Shown in pieces: positions 22,910-35,950 of a DNA stretch of 64,000 bases (the stretch's first letter is position 1; every line of letters starts with the position of its first letter). Source of the DNA: Epiperipatus broadwayi (Eukaryota > Onychophora > Udeonychophora > Euonychophora > Peripatidae); NCBI GenBank assembly GCA_028023455.1, contig JAQFVV010006255.1, forward strand, positions 2,482,001-2,546,000, in the 5' to 3' direction. The translations under genes were made by a program, and so were the position numbers. Below the pieces are notes generated by a model. That model searched no databases, had not been told where the DNA came from, and was given only the letters and a program-made list of their open reading frames with translations.

Positions 22910-24320
22910 TCTTAATTATATTATATTATAAATAAATAAAAATCTATATTAAATTGCTATTTAATTTTATAAATATAATATTATTAATCTTAAATTCTAA
23001 AACACAACCAAATAGTCTGAGTTAGTTGTGAATTTGGAGTAAGTTTGATTATTTTATTGACATGTTTAGCTTTAGATTTTTAATGTTTATATTATTATTC
23101 TTATATGCTAGTAAGTCTTCAGTGATTATTGACAATCATAAGAAAGATTTTCTGCTCTACTGTAAAAAATTTCAGCATATTGTATAGGAATAGTTCATGA
23201 CTTGTTCTCTTTATTGCAATTTAACCTGATATTTTGCTAATACTGCAACTGATTAATTTTCACTGTTGTCATATAGTAATTGCTGTTGCTCAATGCAAAT
23301 ATTACAAATAAGACATTGTTTAAAAAAAGTATAAATAATAAAAGAATTTACATTAAGAAAAGACAACATTTTCTACAAAGGATTGTTAGAAAGAGAAAAA
23401 TGCAACTCTATATAGATTTCAGTATAAGAGATTCAATTAATAGATGCAAAAAAAATTACCCTAATTATAATACGTAATAGAATTGCTATACTTCCTTAAA
23501 ATCCACAAATTTTCAAATCTATAGTTTTAAAAAAATATGATATTAAAAGTAAAACTAGAAATTAATTAATTTTATTTACATTTATTTTTCAATAAAATAT
23601 ACTGACAACCATTTGCTTATTTGAAGTGTTTAGAGATATTGTTGTGATTGCATTGCTAACAATTGCATTTAAATTACTGTATTATTACTGTGAAATTTTA
23701 AAATGAAAATTTCATTGAAAAGAGTAAAAAGGAAATATGAATTTGTTATAAGATTATTTATATTCTTGATAAAGGAAAAAATTTATGTTTGGAGGTTTGT
23801 GAAAAAAATAATGTTATAATAGATAGCAACATATTGTGTTAGAAAACATTGAAGCTATAAGAAAATTTTACAAAGGATTCATTGAAAAAGAATGTCTTTA
23901 AGATATTTATTGCAAGAAAGAAATATTAATATATATTCAGCAATTGGTATGAATTCTTCTTGAACCCTATATCTTCTTTATGCATTGATTAATTTTATAA
24001 AGCAAATAAATAAATAAACCCTTTTTTTAATTCCCTTTACAGTGTTAAATTTTATTTTTATTTGACCAATCTTATAGTTTTGATTTAAACAACAATCTTT
24101 TTCGGAGTTAAAATATATAATTGAACATGAATATTATAAACATAGATTATATAAACAATATAAATATAACCAATTATACATTGAATCTCTTTTATATATC
24201 TATTATATTTATACTCAGTACATATTATCTATAATAAATTTTATATTGTAAACATTTTTAAAGGCAGTAATAAGTCTTTATCACTTTATACAATTTATTT
24301 TTTCGCTTGCTAATTAATGT
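22910..24320. other. AT-rich non-coding DNA
   Basis: Between the LINE and the ~280-bp repeats I see only AT-rich sequence. The 65-codon open frame at 23280-23477 is lysine/asparagine-rich with no recognisable similarity and probably arises by chance. Confidence 0.45.
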
Positions 24321-24324
24321 TATT

Positions 24325-24612
24325 TTTCACACATGGATTATAAATTATGAACACTTTCCACCAATAAATATTTTTAAAAACACAGATGACCACCAATATT
24401 TAGAGCATATTTTTAAATAAACTGACATTCATTGATAATGCTATTAATAGAGTGTGATTTTATAAAATTGCCAGATCTTTGAATCATCTTATTACTAGTA
24501 ATGCTTTGAATTATAAACCCCAGGGAAGATATGATATCTCATTTTTAATCACTTGTGTTAATGAATCACATTAATTTAAATACATGTAAAAATTAAATAA
24601 CATAGCATTTCT
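24325..24612 (+). repeat. About 280-bp dispersed repeat, copy 1
   Basis: Shares a diagnostic order of blocks with three other copies: 'cacacatg.a.tat.aattatga.cact', 'caataaatatttt.aaaa', 'tgccagatctttgaatcatc', 'ttattactagtaa' and finally 'taaatacatgtaaa.attaaataac'. Non-coding. No TIR recognised. Neighbouring copy 2 is in the same orientation, separated by a (TA)n run. Confidence 0.8.
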
Positions 24613-24632
24613 ATATATATATATATATATAT

Positions 24633-24910
24633 TTAGTTAGAAGCAAACTACCATTGACACATGAACTATGAATTATGAGCACTCACCATCAATAAATATT
24701 TTCATAACAATGGTGGCCATCTTATTTAGGGTTAGGAAACCCAACATTTATTAACAGTGCTGTTAACAATGTGATTTAATTGAACTTCCAGATCTTTAAA
24801 TTATCTTATTACTAATAAAAGTTCAAATAATCATTTCCAGAAAAGAGAAAATTACCTGTCATAATGAACTAAATTAGTTTAAATACATGTAAATGTTAAA
24901 TAACTTAGCA
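24633..24910 (+). repeat. About 280-bp dispersed repeat, copy 2
   Basis: Same family as 24325-24612. It begins 'gttagaagcaaactaccatt', which is also the start of copy 3 at 28588, and ends 'aaatacatgtaaatgttaaa'. The shared start after a (TA)n run suggests the true left boundary of the family. Confidence 0.82.
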
Positions 24911-24922
24911 TTTATATATATA

Positions 24923-25200
24923 TTATAATGGGATGGTCTTTTCGTGGTATGCACAAAGATGGTTCGGTTCCTCCTGATGAGTAAAAGAGTATATCTATGT
25001 TGTCCACATTCATGAATATCTTTCACACATTAAACTCGTACCTAGGCTAGAAGAAAGTAAGATCTAAATAACTACTGTAATTTACCCTTAATCTATTTCA
25101 TACATATTGTAGTTTCCGTTATTCTGGAATTCGAACTCATGGAGATATTGTTTGATTCTCTGGTTCAGTGTCTATTTATATCACTGAAGTCAGAATATAC
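24923..25200 (-). repeat. SINE-like repeat, copy on - strand
   Basis: Read on the - strand it shares ordered blocks with 49760-50037: 'agagaatcaaaca', 'atatctcc.tgagttcgaatt', 'ccagaataacggaa' and, at the far end, 'accatctttg...accacgaaaagaccatcccatta'. 'gagttcgaattcc' resembles a Pol III B box. The two copies are diverged but colinear over about 270 bp, so they are real members of one family. An A box is not convincing. Confidence 0.65.
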
Positions 25201-27088
25201 ATAAAATAAATATGTCTGTTAATGGGAATGGGTACAGTATATTGTATACATGCAAGTAATGATTGTGATATGTGTGTAAGGATATGACTAAGCCAAATTT
25301 AACTACAGAAAAATGAAACAAGAACAATGTTTTAACATTTAAATAAAGTTAATGAACATATTTACATTCTTTGAACAAGAAAATTTAAAACAGAATTATG
25401 GAAAACTCATTTAGACACCTGTGGTCATTCTTTATTTATGCTTGGTTTATATCAATGTCCCACATCCTGATCCCATAAAGAATAGTTATTAAATGTTCCG
25501 ATTAACATAAATGATTTTCTTATTCTAGACAACATTGCTATATATAGGACCATATTTATTTACCTTTTTTATCTTTTATTTAACACCATAATGGTTTAAA
25601 AGACCTCCCCCGTTATGTACAATGTGTGTGTGATGAAGGAGAGTTATAAGTTCATGACAAATAACTAAAAAGATATGCAAAGAAAATATATTAAAAAATA
25701 TTAATAATTAACACAAACTTTAGAATAAATAATTAATGAAAGTGTATGTATTATACATATGTGAATGTTGAATTTATATATGTATTAGGTAACCTCTTAA
25801 TTTGTCTCATTTATAGTGATAGAATTATTTTATAATCAAGAGTAATATTTCATAGATTTTGTCTATCCAAAGTAATAAAATAAATTTCTTTTTATTTTTT
25901 AAAGCTATTTCGTCCCATATGAAAATAAAGAAAATAAAATTATTATTTATAGCATAGAAACAATTAAATTTAGATAATGTCAACTTTATAACTTGGCTTT
26001 ATAGTTCATATAGACTTTTTAATGGCTTGTTCTCATAATCCATAATAGTTCCTTTACGTAACTGGCGCTTTGAAATGAAGAGTAAAAAAACAAGAATTCA
26101 TAATGGATTATTTCGATGTTTATCAATTCAGGCATGGAAAAATAGGACAATCCCATATCGATCTTGACGATGTCTCTCCGATTAATAATGAGCTTTCTTT
26201 CATGACGTTCCCATTGCACTTTGCACTGCATAATTACTTTTGTCAATATTTATATTAGTTTTTGTAGGTAAAGTTGATTGGAGAAACGTCAATATTTCTT
26301 CTGCTATTGCATGTTTTAGATTTAAATGTGGAAATCTATAGCGAGGAATCAATGGTGGTTTTAGAGATTCGAGTATTTTATTTTGTTTGCAACTTATTAA
26401 TTTCGAATTCTTTATTTAGCTGTTTTACGAGCTGAATGTTTTCCCCCCACTTTCTAAAATACTTGTAAAAGATTTATTTAAACGTATTACAAATCTGAAT
26501 TGGTTGATACAGACCTTCAAACTTTTCTTTCAGCTCTTTTGTGCAGTGAATGGTAGATTATTCCCACAGATACAATTTTTTTTTATTTCTCTCCTTGAAC
26601 AAAAACGTTCATTGTACATATATCTTATATTAAGCCAGTTTCGTTGTCATCCTTTTTACTTTATTGTTGAAGTCATCTTTGCTACATATTAACATAAACA
26701 ACTTGTTAAAAAAAAAAAAAAAGAAACATTTAATTTTTCTTTACTTTAATATTATATATATTTTTTATTGCATTCACTCATCCAATCTATTGTATGTTGT
26801 TCTTTTGTATTGGTAATCATAATACATTTAATGTTAATTGTCGTAATTGTTTGTTGTCACATCTATTTGACTGACTTGGTTTAAACTTTGGTTTAATGTT
26901 TATTTATATTGGGCTTTAAGGACTTAGGTTGTGATAAATGGTTTCTCATTTTATCTGCCCTAACATTTCCTAATATTTTTCATTACTGATAATGCTGTTA
27001 TCATGGGGTTTGAATTAGGGTCAGGTCTTATGTTGTGTATTAGGTATTGGAGGGGTGTTGGAGGTATCTGGAACAATATATATATACA
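25200..27088. other. AT-rich non-coding DNA
   Basis: No recognisable gene or repeat. 26020-26260 and 26300-26460 are slightly richer in G and C, and a 75-codon open frame lies on the - strand (26019-26246), but it resembles nothing I know and no splice context supports an exon. Confidence 0.4.
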
Positions 27089-28578
27089 CACCTGGCTCTT
27101 TTTTGGTGCAAATTTTTTTAATGCAATTCATGTTTCTTCTTAATATCTTTTTATGTGGTTTTCTTTTATGCAATAAAGAAGTTTCTATTTTACTTAAAAT
27201 CAGGATTTCCCTCTTTTATATACACACATTATGTTTTACATACTTTAAATGACTGTTGGAAAAATGTTTGGCAATAAATTTAGATACTGTAGAAGATTTA
27301 GAAAAAGATAATGAAACAGAAGTGGAACCTGTTCATTTCACAGCAAAAATGATTTGAGAAAGTCTTCAACTTTCTAATCAATTGGACACTGAGCTCTTAA
27401 ATTCCAATGAGAGCTAAGTAGTTGTGGCTGGATATTGCGAGCTTCATAAACAATTAATAAAATCATTGTCTCAAAGTTTAATCTCTGATTACATTGTCAA
27501 CAGAAAACCATTAACTTTTAGACTGAAAATTTTTTTATTGGCTGAGTGAATTAAAGTTTTTAACTTTTGATTGGTTCAATTACAGAATCAGCAGTAAAAA
27601 TATATTCATCTTTTAATATTAGATTCATTTGTAAAAAGCAAATTAATCATTTGTCAGATTATGAAAGTGAAAGAATGTTTTTTCAAAAATAAATTTTTAT
27701 TTATAACTATAAAAGTATTCTATAGCGGAGAACCTAAAAAGAATGTTAGTAACCTATTAGAAAATGCTGCGTACATCATTGATTTCTTTCTCAATTTACA
27801 TTCATGTAAAAGTAAAGAATTTTTACTAAAATCTTAACTATTTTTCTAAAATAATTATATTTTCAGCATATTTTGTCAAAATAATTTATGTAAAAAAAAC
27901 ACAAAAAAAAATACTCTAAAATATACATTTTCATTTTGAATATCAGAACAAAGAACTTGGAGTTGTCAAAATTCTTGTCAAGCACTCCCTTTGGTTCAAA
28001 ATGAACAACAATAAATCAGTGCCTTATGGTACATTTTAAGCTTTAAAAAGGCATTAAATTTGCTATGATAATGCAAAAATTGATGGTTTTAGAGTGACTT
28101 GAAGCCGTGAATGAAAATTTTCAGTTGATGCACCTGTTTGGTTAATTAAACACAGCACAAGACTGAAGTTGGTGCTAATTGTATTTCCTCTTGTGACAAA
28201 TCTGATTTCTTATCAGTTCACAAAGTATCCGCATATTGTCAAATAGTGATAATGATTAAAATATGTATGAAAAAATGTAAAAAATTACACATAAAAACAT
28301 ATTGTTTTGAATAAAATTAAATAGTTAATAAAAAAAAGTTTGTCTTGTATCAATTTTTTTCAAATATTTGAAATTTTTTATTAGTCATATTTTATTTCCT
28401 TATTTTTTTAATACGAATTTTTAAGTAATTTTACCTTGTTGCTTTGCTTTTATGCGATTTTTGAAAATTATGGAATGTATCCCACATTTTTCAATGTAAG
28501 TTAAGTGTATTTTGGAGTGATTTCTTTTATGCGGGTTTTCTGCGGAACCTATCTATTACATAAAAAGAGATTCAGGTA
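27089..28578 (+). mobile_element. Tigger/pogo-like DNA transposon remnant with transposase tail
   Basis: The left end CACCTGGCTCTTTTTTGG and the right end (inward: ACCTGAATCTCTTTTTATG) are degraded forms of the inverted repeats of the better preserved relative at 40780-41893. Near the left end, 'DTVEDLEKDNETEVEPVHFT' and 'AKMI*ESLQLSNQLDTELLNS' (about 27280-27420) resemble the C-terminal tail of Tigger-type transposases. Both ends share a long subterminal block rich in 'tttatgcg' words, typical of this group. The middle (about 27520-27960) is shared with the block at 57.9-58.6 kb, so the element is composite. Confidence 0.65.
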
Positions 28579-28584
28579 TATATA

Positions 28585-28860
28585 ATTTAGTTGGAAGCAA
28601 ATTGCCTTTCACACATGAACTATGAATTGTGAGCATTCCTTATCAATAAATATTTTAAAAACATGGGTGGTCCTCATATTTAGAGTTTACTTTTAAATGA
28701 CTGTTAACAGTGTGATTGTATTAAACTGCCAGATCTTTAAATTGACTTATTACTAGTAAAGGTTCGAATAAGCAATCCTAAGAAAGCGAAAGTATATCAT
28801 TTTTTCCTACTATCTAAATTGCATATATATGTAAAAATGCTATGTTATTTAATATTTAAA
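28585..28860 (+). repeat. About 280-bp dispersed repeat, copy 3
   Basis: Begins 'ttggaagcaaattgcctttc' and carries 'cacacatgaactatgaattg', 'tcaataaatatttt', 'tgccagatctttaaattgac' and 'ttattactagtaaaggttcg', in the same order as copies 1 and 2. It abuts the Tigger-like remnant on its left and an inverted copy on its right. Confidence 0.82.
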
Positions 28861-29133
28861 CTAATGTGGTTCTTTATTGCATATAATTAAGTATGAGATA
28901 CATTCCCTTCCTTGGGATTGATTATGTGAACTTTTACTACAATAGAGTGTTTTAAAGATCTGATAGTTTAATAAAATCATATTTTATTAACAGCATTGTC
29001 AAGAATCTTGGTTTATTTAAAAATGAGCTTTAAATACAGCTGACCATCCATATTTTTAAAATATTTTTTGATGAGGAGAGCTCACAATTCATAGAGCATA
29101 TATGAAAGGTAGTTTGTTTCCATCAAAATTGCA
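28861..29133 (-). repeat. About 280-bp dispersed repeat, copy 4 (inverted)
   Basis: The reverse complement of copy 3: 'gaacttttactacaatagag', 'aaagatctgatagtttaata', 'aatattttttgatgaggaga', 'ctcacaattcatagagcata' and 'gaaaggtagtttgtttccat'. Copies 3 and 4 thus form a ~550-bp inverted pair meeting near 28860. Divergence between arms is higher than in the 5.4-kb palindrome. Confidence 0.8.
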
Positions 29134-31038
29134 TATATATTTAAAAACTTTGTTAGATAGTATTTAATTAATATTATCATAATAACAATAAGTGCTTATG
29201 TATTAGTCCAGCGGTAAAATTTTAGTCTTCATTATTTATGATCATTTATGACTGCTAAGTATTTGATAGTTTTATATAATTAAGTAAATTTAACTTTCAA
29301 AGATTTGAAGAATCATTTTTAACAAAGTTGTAAATAACAACTCCACTTTCTTTAATGTCAATTTATTTATGTAGCAAAAGATGGCTAGAATATCTAATAC
29401 TAAAAAAACCTTTGCATTGAAAAAAAGAATGGAGAATCATAGTCCATATAAACATATTTCAGATAAGATAGACCATTGGACATTATATATGGTTTAATAC
29501 TGCAAGATGTGAAGGGGGATAATGTAGTGGTTCACACATGGATTGAAATTGAATCACTTTTAAGAATGTAACAGTAAGCATAGAGTTATTAGATATAAAA
29601 AATGAATGAAGCATAATATTTGATCAATTGGAAGTTATAGTATTTATTTATTTTCATATTAGGAGATTTGTATATTATGAAAACTAATTTGATGTTCATC
29701 AGATATTAATAAAAAATAATGAACTAGATTTGAAATTTGTCTATGGCATTTAATTCAGAACATTTAGGCAGATTCAGAAATCTGTAGATAGTAATAAACA
29801 TTTTTTAACATACATTGATATGTACATACATATACAATACAGAAGTTTTCAGTATTTTATAGAAAACTGAGAAGTAATTTGATTTAAATATATTAACTCA
29901 TTAATACATCAACAAAAATAATTTAAAACAGAATTATTTAATTATGCAAAAGAGAGTGAAATAATAAATTGAGAAAGCAAATGAGAACATTTATATATGT
30001 ATGTATTAGATTCACATTTTGGTTTACATACTACTATTATCACTCAAAAAAATAAAACGTTTTTTGTTTCATTTATTTTTATTATGATTGTTGATTATTA
30101 TAATGAAGAAATGTTAGAAGTGCACTATTTAAGTGCTATTGAATTAATAAATTTTAAGTATATTATTCTGTATAATCTGTACTAGCTATTTTTTGTGACA
30201 TTGCAGTCATACCACCAGTGTTTACTCTGTGAATTAGAACATTAAAATTTAGTTTTTTATAGTAGAAATTTTGTGATTGCTAATGATACTGCTGGAATTG
30301 CTATAATATTAAGTTGCATGAAACTGAATGCAAGTAAATACATGTGAAGTAACTGAATGCAAGTAAATACATGTGAAGTTTAGTAAACTAAATTTTTTAT
30401 TTAGTATATTTTTCAAATTTCAATAAGTGAGTTTCAGTATTATTGATTTATTTTTTAACTGCGTTTAAATTTTTATATATATTCATGCGTTTAAATTTTT
30501 ATATATATTCTTTCTTTTTTTTTTTTTTTTGTCTGATTTCATTTAATTTTCTGTGATGTTCCACATATCAAATTTTTTTTTATTCTTTTATTGAATAGAA
30601 GTTGTTATATACAATTTTTTTTAGAATTGTTATATAACATTTTTTTAAAAATTTGTATTAAATCATAGTATTCCTAGTAATTTTTATGATTTTTAAGAAT
30701 TATCAATAATTTAGAATAAATAAGCTGATTAATATAATACTTATTGTACATATAGTTTTATGAAATAAAAAGTATGCAAATCTATTTAGATTGAATAATT
30801 GTCAGCATATCTTGATAAGGAATAATAAAAATATTAATATTTTGAATGACTGCTTTTAGGATTCAATTTATTTTAGCTATTATTTTAAAATAAAATCATT
30901 TATCTTATATTTTCATATATTGTTAATGATTTATCGGTAGTGATATTAATATACTCATAAATGATCTACTTGCAATCTTTTATTTTTAGCTTATATCAAA
31001 TAGATTGGATTCAAGCTAATTTCTTTCAAAAAGTTGAG
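29134..31038. other. AT-rich non-coding DNA with two short tandem duplications
   Basis: Contains a 29-bp unit repeated twice at about 30322-30378 ('aactgaatgcaagtaaatac' plus 'atgtgaagt') and a 26-bp unit repeated twice at about 30461-30510 ('gcgtttaaatttttatatat' plus 'attcat'). Otherwise nothing recognised. Confidence 0.7.
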
Positions 31039-32027
31039 AAATTTGAATAGTAGCTATTTAGAATACACAAATGCATGATTTGGAAAATAATTTTTACCTA
31101 AAATAAATTGATTAAGCAATGCTAAGGATAAAATTAGGTTACATCTCTAACTATAAGATTTCATTTACTTTTATTTATGTTGAATTATAGTAAAAGTATA
31201 TATATATTCTTTAATAAAATAATGAATACTATACATGTAAAGTAGAAAGAAAGATCATTATCTGTTGCTTAATATACTACTAGTGTTGAAAGTTTAGTGC
31301 AGTGCTGTTTTAAATATAGTTATTTTCCTAATGAAAATATAATCTTGTATTTAAATCTAACATTTTCATTTCATTGCTTTTTTTAATAGTATTAAATGTT
31401 CTCATCTATAGAAAAATAGAACCGCGCACACACACATATTCACAATAACAATTATTTGTATAATTTATAATATACATAATATCATTATTTTTCTATATTG
31501 TATGAATTCAATCTATTTGGTATACATTAAAAATAAAAAAATGCAAATAGATCATTTATGAGTACATTATTATTAAAGAAATTTGAAGTAGCTATTTAGA
31601 ATGCACACTATTATTTGGGAAATAACTTTTACCTAAAATAAATTAATTAAGCAATGCTAATGATAAAATTAGGTTACATCTCTAACTATAAGATTTCAGT
31701 AATTTTTATTTATGTTGAATTATAGAAAAAGTATACTGTATATATTGATGAATGAATATTCTTTAATAAAATGATGAATAATATAAATGTAAAGTAGAAA
31801 GAAAGATCATTATCAGCTGTCTAATATACATATTGAAAGATTAGTACAATGCTGTTTTAAATATAGTTATTTTTTAAATCTTGTATAATCTTGTATTTAA
31901 ATCTAAAAATTTCATTGTCTGTACTCACTTATAGAAAAGTAGATGCGCACGCACACATTCATATATATATATATTCACAATTACAATCATTTATGTAATT
32001 TATAATCTACATAATATTGTTATAATC
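31039..32027 (+). repeat. Direct duplication, two copies of about 450 bp
   Basis: 31039-31487 and 31578-32027 are colinear copies. Shared blocks include 'tagctatttagaat', 'attaagcaatgctaa', 'gataaaattaggttacatct', 'ctaactataagatttca', 'gtaaagtagaaagaaagatc' and 'taatcttgtatttaaatcta', ending in a region with (CA)n and 'tttataat.tacataatat'. Divergence is moderate. It is a local segmental duplication or two neighbouring insertions of one element, next to the long GC-richer element that starts at 32064. Confidence 0.88.
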
Positions 32028-32063
32028 ACAAAAAAATAGACGCACGCGCATACACCCACATAC

Positions 32064-34660
32064 TGTACCGGTCAGAAGTGTATGTTCATTTAACAAGGTT
32101 TAGAATCTAAGCAAAAGTACCCTAAATCCACTCATGCCCGAGATACACAGGTCAGGAGCAATCATGAATTCTGCCCTATTTGCTCTTCTCTAAAACTATA
32201 ACATTATAAACAACACTTCTGATGATAACAGATGAAATTTCATTCATTCTGGTCCCAGAGACACAGCGGAGAAACATGAGATCTACAGGGTAATTAATGT
32301 AAATAAATAATATCAATCTTGGCTCAATCAAATATCTTATGTGAAAGGGCAATCTATAAATTTAAATGAATTGCACACAGCTAGCATTGCAAAAGAAACA
32401 TGAATTATAAAATAGTATCCATCCAGAATGAGCAAAGACAGAACAACCCAGAGATAAATGTTCATTTAAAATAATTAGTTATAACTTCTAAATATTACGA
32501 ATATTATTATAAAGATTAAATGGGATTCAATGAGTGAGATTCAGTAAGACACAAACGCATGAGTAATTCAACATAATTTAATGAACATAAATAATTTTAA
32601 TTTACATCAGAAGCATAGCACAGATTTAATGCGGTTAATATTTTGCATATAGGCAACTGATTTAGTATGCTAATGAACTATAAATAATAATAAATTAATG
32701 TTATCAATGCTGTGATCATTACTTTAAGTAATGATAAGGACGTTTATAAATTTATCTCCAAAAAGAAGTTTACTCTTAATATAACAGACAAGTAATTTAT
32801 CATTCATGAGCATATTTGGGCCAGTATAAATGAGGAATGGATTAGCCTAACAGCCTTACTGTGACAATCCTAAAATATTCGACTAATTATTAAATGAGTG
32901 GTTTACAAACATCATTGCGCCACGTCTTATAGATAAAATGAGAACTACATATAAAAGAACTTGCAGTGCTAACTATAATGACAGCGTTTAAAATGGAATG
33001 TCCATCTTTGGACTGAAAGGCTTTATCACATATATGATTCCGCTTGTATTTATCACAAGGCGATATTCGAAAATATGAGTGGTAAGGATTCCATGGTACG
33101 CTCTCCGACGTTTCACATGCAGAACCCTAATACTCTAATGTTTATCCTGAGATCGGTTCTACCAAACCTCATTTCTAGACGAGTTACATGAAGAAAATCC
33201 GGAGTTCGGATGAATAAATATGATAAAGCAAAATATAAATTCTTTAAAATGCTATCATAAGTAAGCAACGCGAATATGGCTTAAGTCTTAAATGACTAAT
33301 GAAATAATTTAAGCTTAAATAAAGCAATAATATCATGCGTAACACCATGATAAAATAATAACCCACTCAGCATCATACGTATAACTTTAATAAATTTAGG
33401 ATGTCGAAAATAAAAGAGGGAAAAATATTATTTTTCCTATTTAACAAGCCCAAGTATTTTTAAACGACAATATATCATAAGCTAATGCTCGATGGCGTAG
33501 AAGCAATAAATAATTATTTAAAATAGGTTAATAATTAAAATCATTTTAGGAAACATAGGATGCATCTAAATAAATAGTGTCAACAACAAAAAGTTTATCT
33601 TATCCCATAATATGGCATTTTAAACAATCTGCCATTAAGCATACATTTCAAAATATTTAACATAGCAAACAGCGTTCAATATGAAATTTTGTTTAACTAT
33701 TTAAATATTCTAAAAAATATTGGAATGATGATTGAAATAATATAAGTTCGCTAGATTGAAACATTAGCATATTAAAACTAATTTAATAAGATATATAGTT
33801 TAAATAAGTTTTGCTGCATGAAAATAATATAATTAGAGCGTGAAACTTAAAACTAGTGATAGATTTTAAATATATATAATTCTGTGCTAGCGTTTCAAAG
33901 AACAAATTTAAAACTTAAGAGAGAAAATCACAAATTTAACAATAATTAAGTTTATAGTCAGTTACCAAATAAATAAAAATTACATTATGATTACAATTAA
34001 GATTTAGGAAAGAAGTGAAGTGAGGAGAATTAAGAGTTCATTCTTCGGCAAAACGGATTACCTTTAGAAGATATGGTGGCCACTTATAATAACGTATATG
34101 AAGTTTAGCAAGGCACAATACTGACAAAATAATGGTAAACATCTTCCAATAGTTCTTTCACAGTTAAACATCATAGTTATCAAGTAGCGATGGCATGGCA
34201 GGAAGGCAGAACAAAGGCGATCTAAGGTCAGGGAGGCAAATTCTTTTTACTCACAGTTCATTTTGCTTCCACTCTCCAAACGAATACCAGAGAAGAGTGA
34301 TTTGAACTCCTTTTGCACGTTCCTAGAACTTCTGCTCCTCCTATACTTGAAATTTGGCAACATTGGAAGATGTAAACAAATACGTTCAGAAAGCATTATT
34401 TAAACATATTTTTAAAATTGCAAATTACTTTAAGAATATGATTTTTGGTTTGACTTAAAATAGTTAAATGAGAATGACATTTTTAAATTGTAATAATACT
34501 TTTTAGAATTTTCTGGCATTGCTTTAGCTTTACATTAATCGTATTCATTTTTTTATATCTGTAATACATATACGCACATACACAATTATCTAAGTGAAGG
34601 GAATTTACAAGCTTGGAAATAAAATATACTTAAGCTAAAATAATAATTCAACTGGTTACA
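32064..34660. mobile_element. Long non-coding element A, possible long LTR
   Basis: Base composition changes sharply at about 32045, from strongly AT-rich to more balanced, and returns near 34400. The start 'TGTACCGGTCAGAAG' resembles, block by block, the start of the element at 36687 (shared: ggtcrgaa near the start, 'agcaaaagtac', 'catg' followed by 'gagatay', then 'ggtcccag'). A candidate end is 'ctggttaca' near 34659, giving TG...CA ends. No open frame longer than chance. Long non-coding blocks with TG...CA ends fit a solo LTR of a long-LTR retrotransposon, but the right boundary is uncertain. Confidence 0.45.
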
Positions 34661-35486
34661 CGTAACCATTTTTTAAATAAACAGGGTGGAAGTGATGCAT
34701 GTATATGTGTGTGCTTATCATTCCCGGATGACCAAATAAACATATAAACTGGTTCAAACCCTCCTTTAAAGATATGTAATGTCATCAGGCAGTGAAGTTA
34801 AATATGTACTACAGATTTACCACTTCACATTCCCGTAATTAGAGGAACAAACAAAAAAAAATTTGTTAAAAAAAAAAGATTTTACTTATACCTTTAAAAA
34901 TTGTTATTCCAAGTGGCAAAGAAACACATGGTCAACTAATAATAACAAACTAGTCTGCCTATTCCCCACTATTATGTTTATGCCTCACTTCATGGAATTC
35001 TAACTATAATGTTTTAATTGGGATCTCTCTATTCTCTTAAATCTTTTTGAAAATCAATGGTCTGTTCTGATGCGTTATGCTGTCCTATCAATCTCAAAAC
35101 ATCTTTTACTATTTTTTCCCTGGGTCGGGTGATATATACAGCTTTAATTGGCATGCAACATTATTATACTTAGGAACCATAAGCCATATCTGATTTATAC
35201 AAAATTTATGATGAGGGATACGTCTCTTCTTTACCCTAACTTTTGTTATGTGGGCTAATTTTAATCTAGCATTTTGCTGGTTATATCTTTGATGGATACA
35301 AATACTCTTGTCCAGTAAGGATTTACAAATCTTTGTATTACTATAACTAATATTTCTAAAAATTTTAGGTTATCTAATATTTATTATGCCATTATAATTT
35401 TCAATTTTTTAAAAATAATATAAGTGAAATTTGATTTTTTAAAAATAATTGCTACTATTTAATGTATATTATTATTTTTATTGCAG
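34661..35486. other. Non-coding DNA leading to MARCHF6 exon A
   Basis: No feature recognised until the pyrimidine-rich run and 'ttgcag' acceptor at 35481-35486. Interpreted as intron because exon A is clearly internal. Confidence 0.5.
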
Positions 35487-35556
35487 CTGTTATGTTTACT
35501 AATGCTGATGTGTGCGACGTTATTAATTGCCAGCCTTGTTTGTTTAACATTACCAG
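35487..35556 (+). CDS. MARCHF6: MARCHF6 (TEB4) E3 ubiquitin ligase, internal exon A (partial gene)
   Basis: 70-bp exon bounded by a 'ttgcag' acceptor and a 'gtaatg' donor, opening in phase 0 and ending with one base of a split codon. It encodes 23 residues, 'LLCLLMLMCATLLIASLVCL' then TLP, a hydrophobic helix that aligns closely with the membrane segment of vertebrate MARCHF6 ending in ASLxCLTLPVF. The split codon G|TT (Val) joins exactly to exon B at 51343. MARCHF6 is a many-pass ER-membrane E3 ligase, homologue of yeast Doa10, acting in ER-associated degradation and sterol-enzyme turnover. The RING-CH domain is far upstream in the protein and was not found here, nor was the preceding exon. 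Confidence 0.93.
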
Positions 35557-35950
35557 GTAATGAAATTTTAGATTATTATATATATATATATTAGCTAGAT
35601 ATCTACATGTAGAGCGCCTTCATATATATATATATTATTTGTAGTTATGCATATGCAAATTGTTTAAATTAAAACTTTTTAATACGTAGTACTTAAGATA
35701 CTTAAGATATATATTATAGCCCTTATGAAGGTAGCAGTAAACAAAAGGCAGACTAATAGAAAGAATGTAGCTGGTGGTAGAGAAAATATAAATTTAATTT
35801 TAGGTTTGATAATACTAGAATGTGCCAATATCCTCTCATGTGGAAGTGGAGAAGATGAGTTAGTGAAAGAAACTGAATAAATATATTTAAGGAAGCATAG
35901 ATATCAGCTGTTTTATATCCCTTTGTGGAAAAGTAAGTTTTACTTATAAT

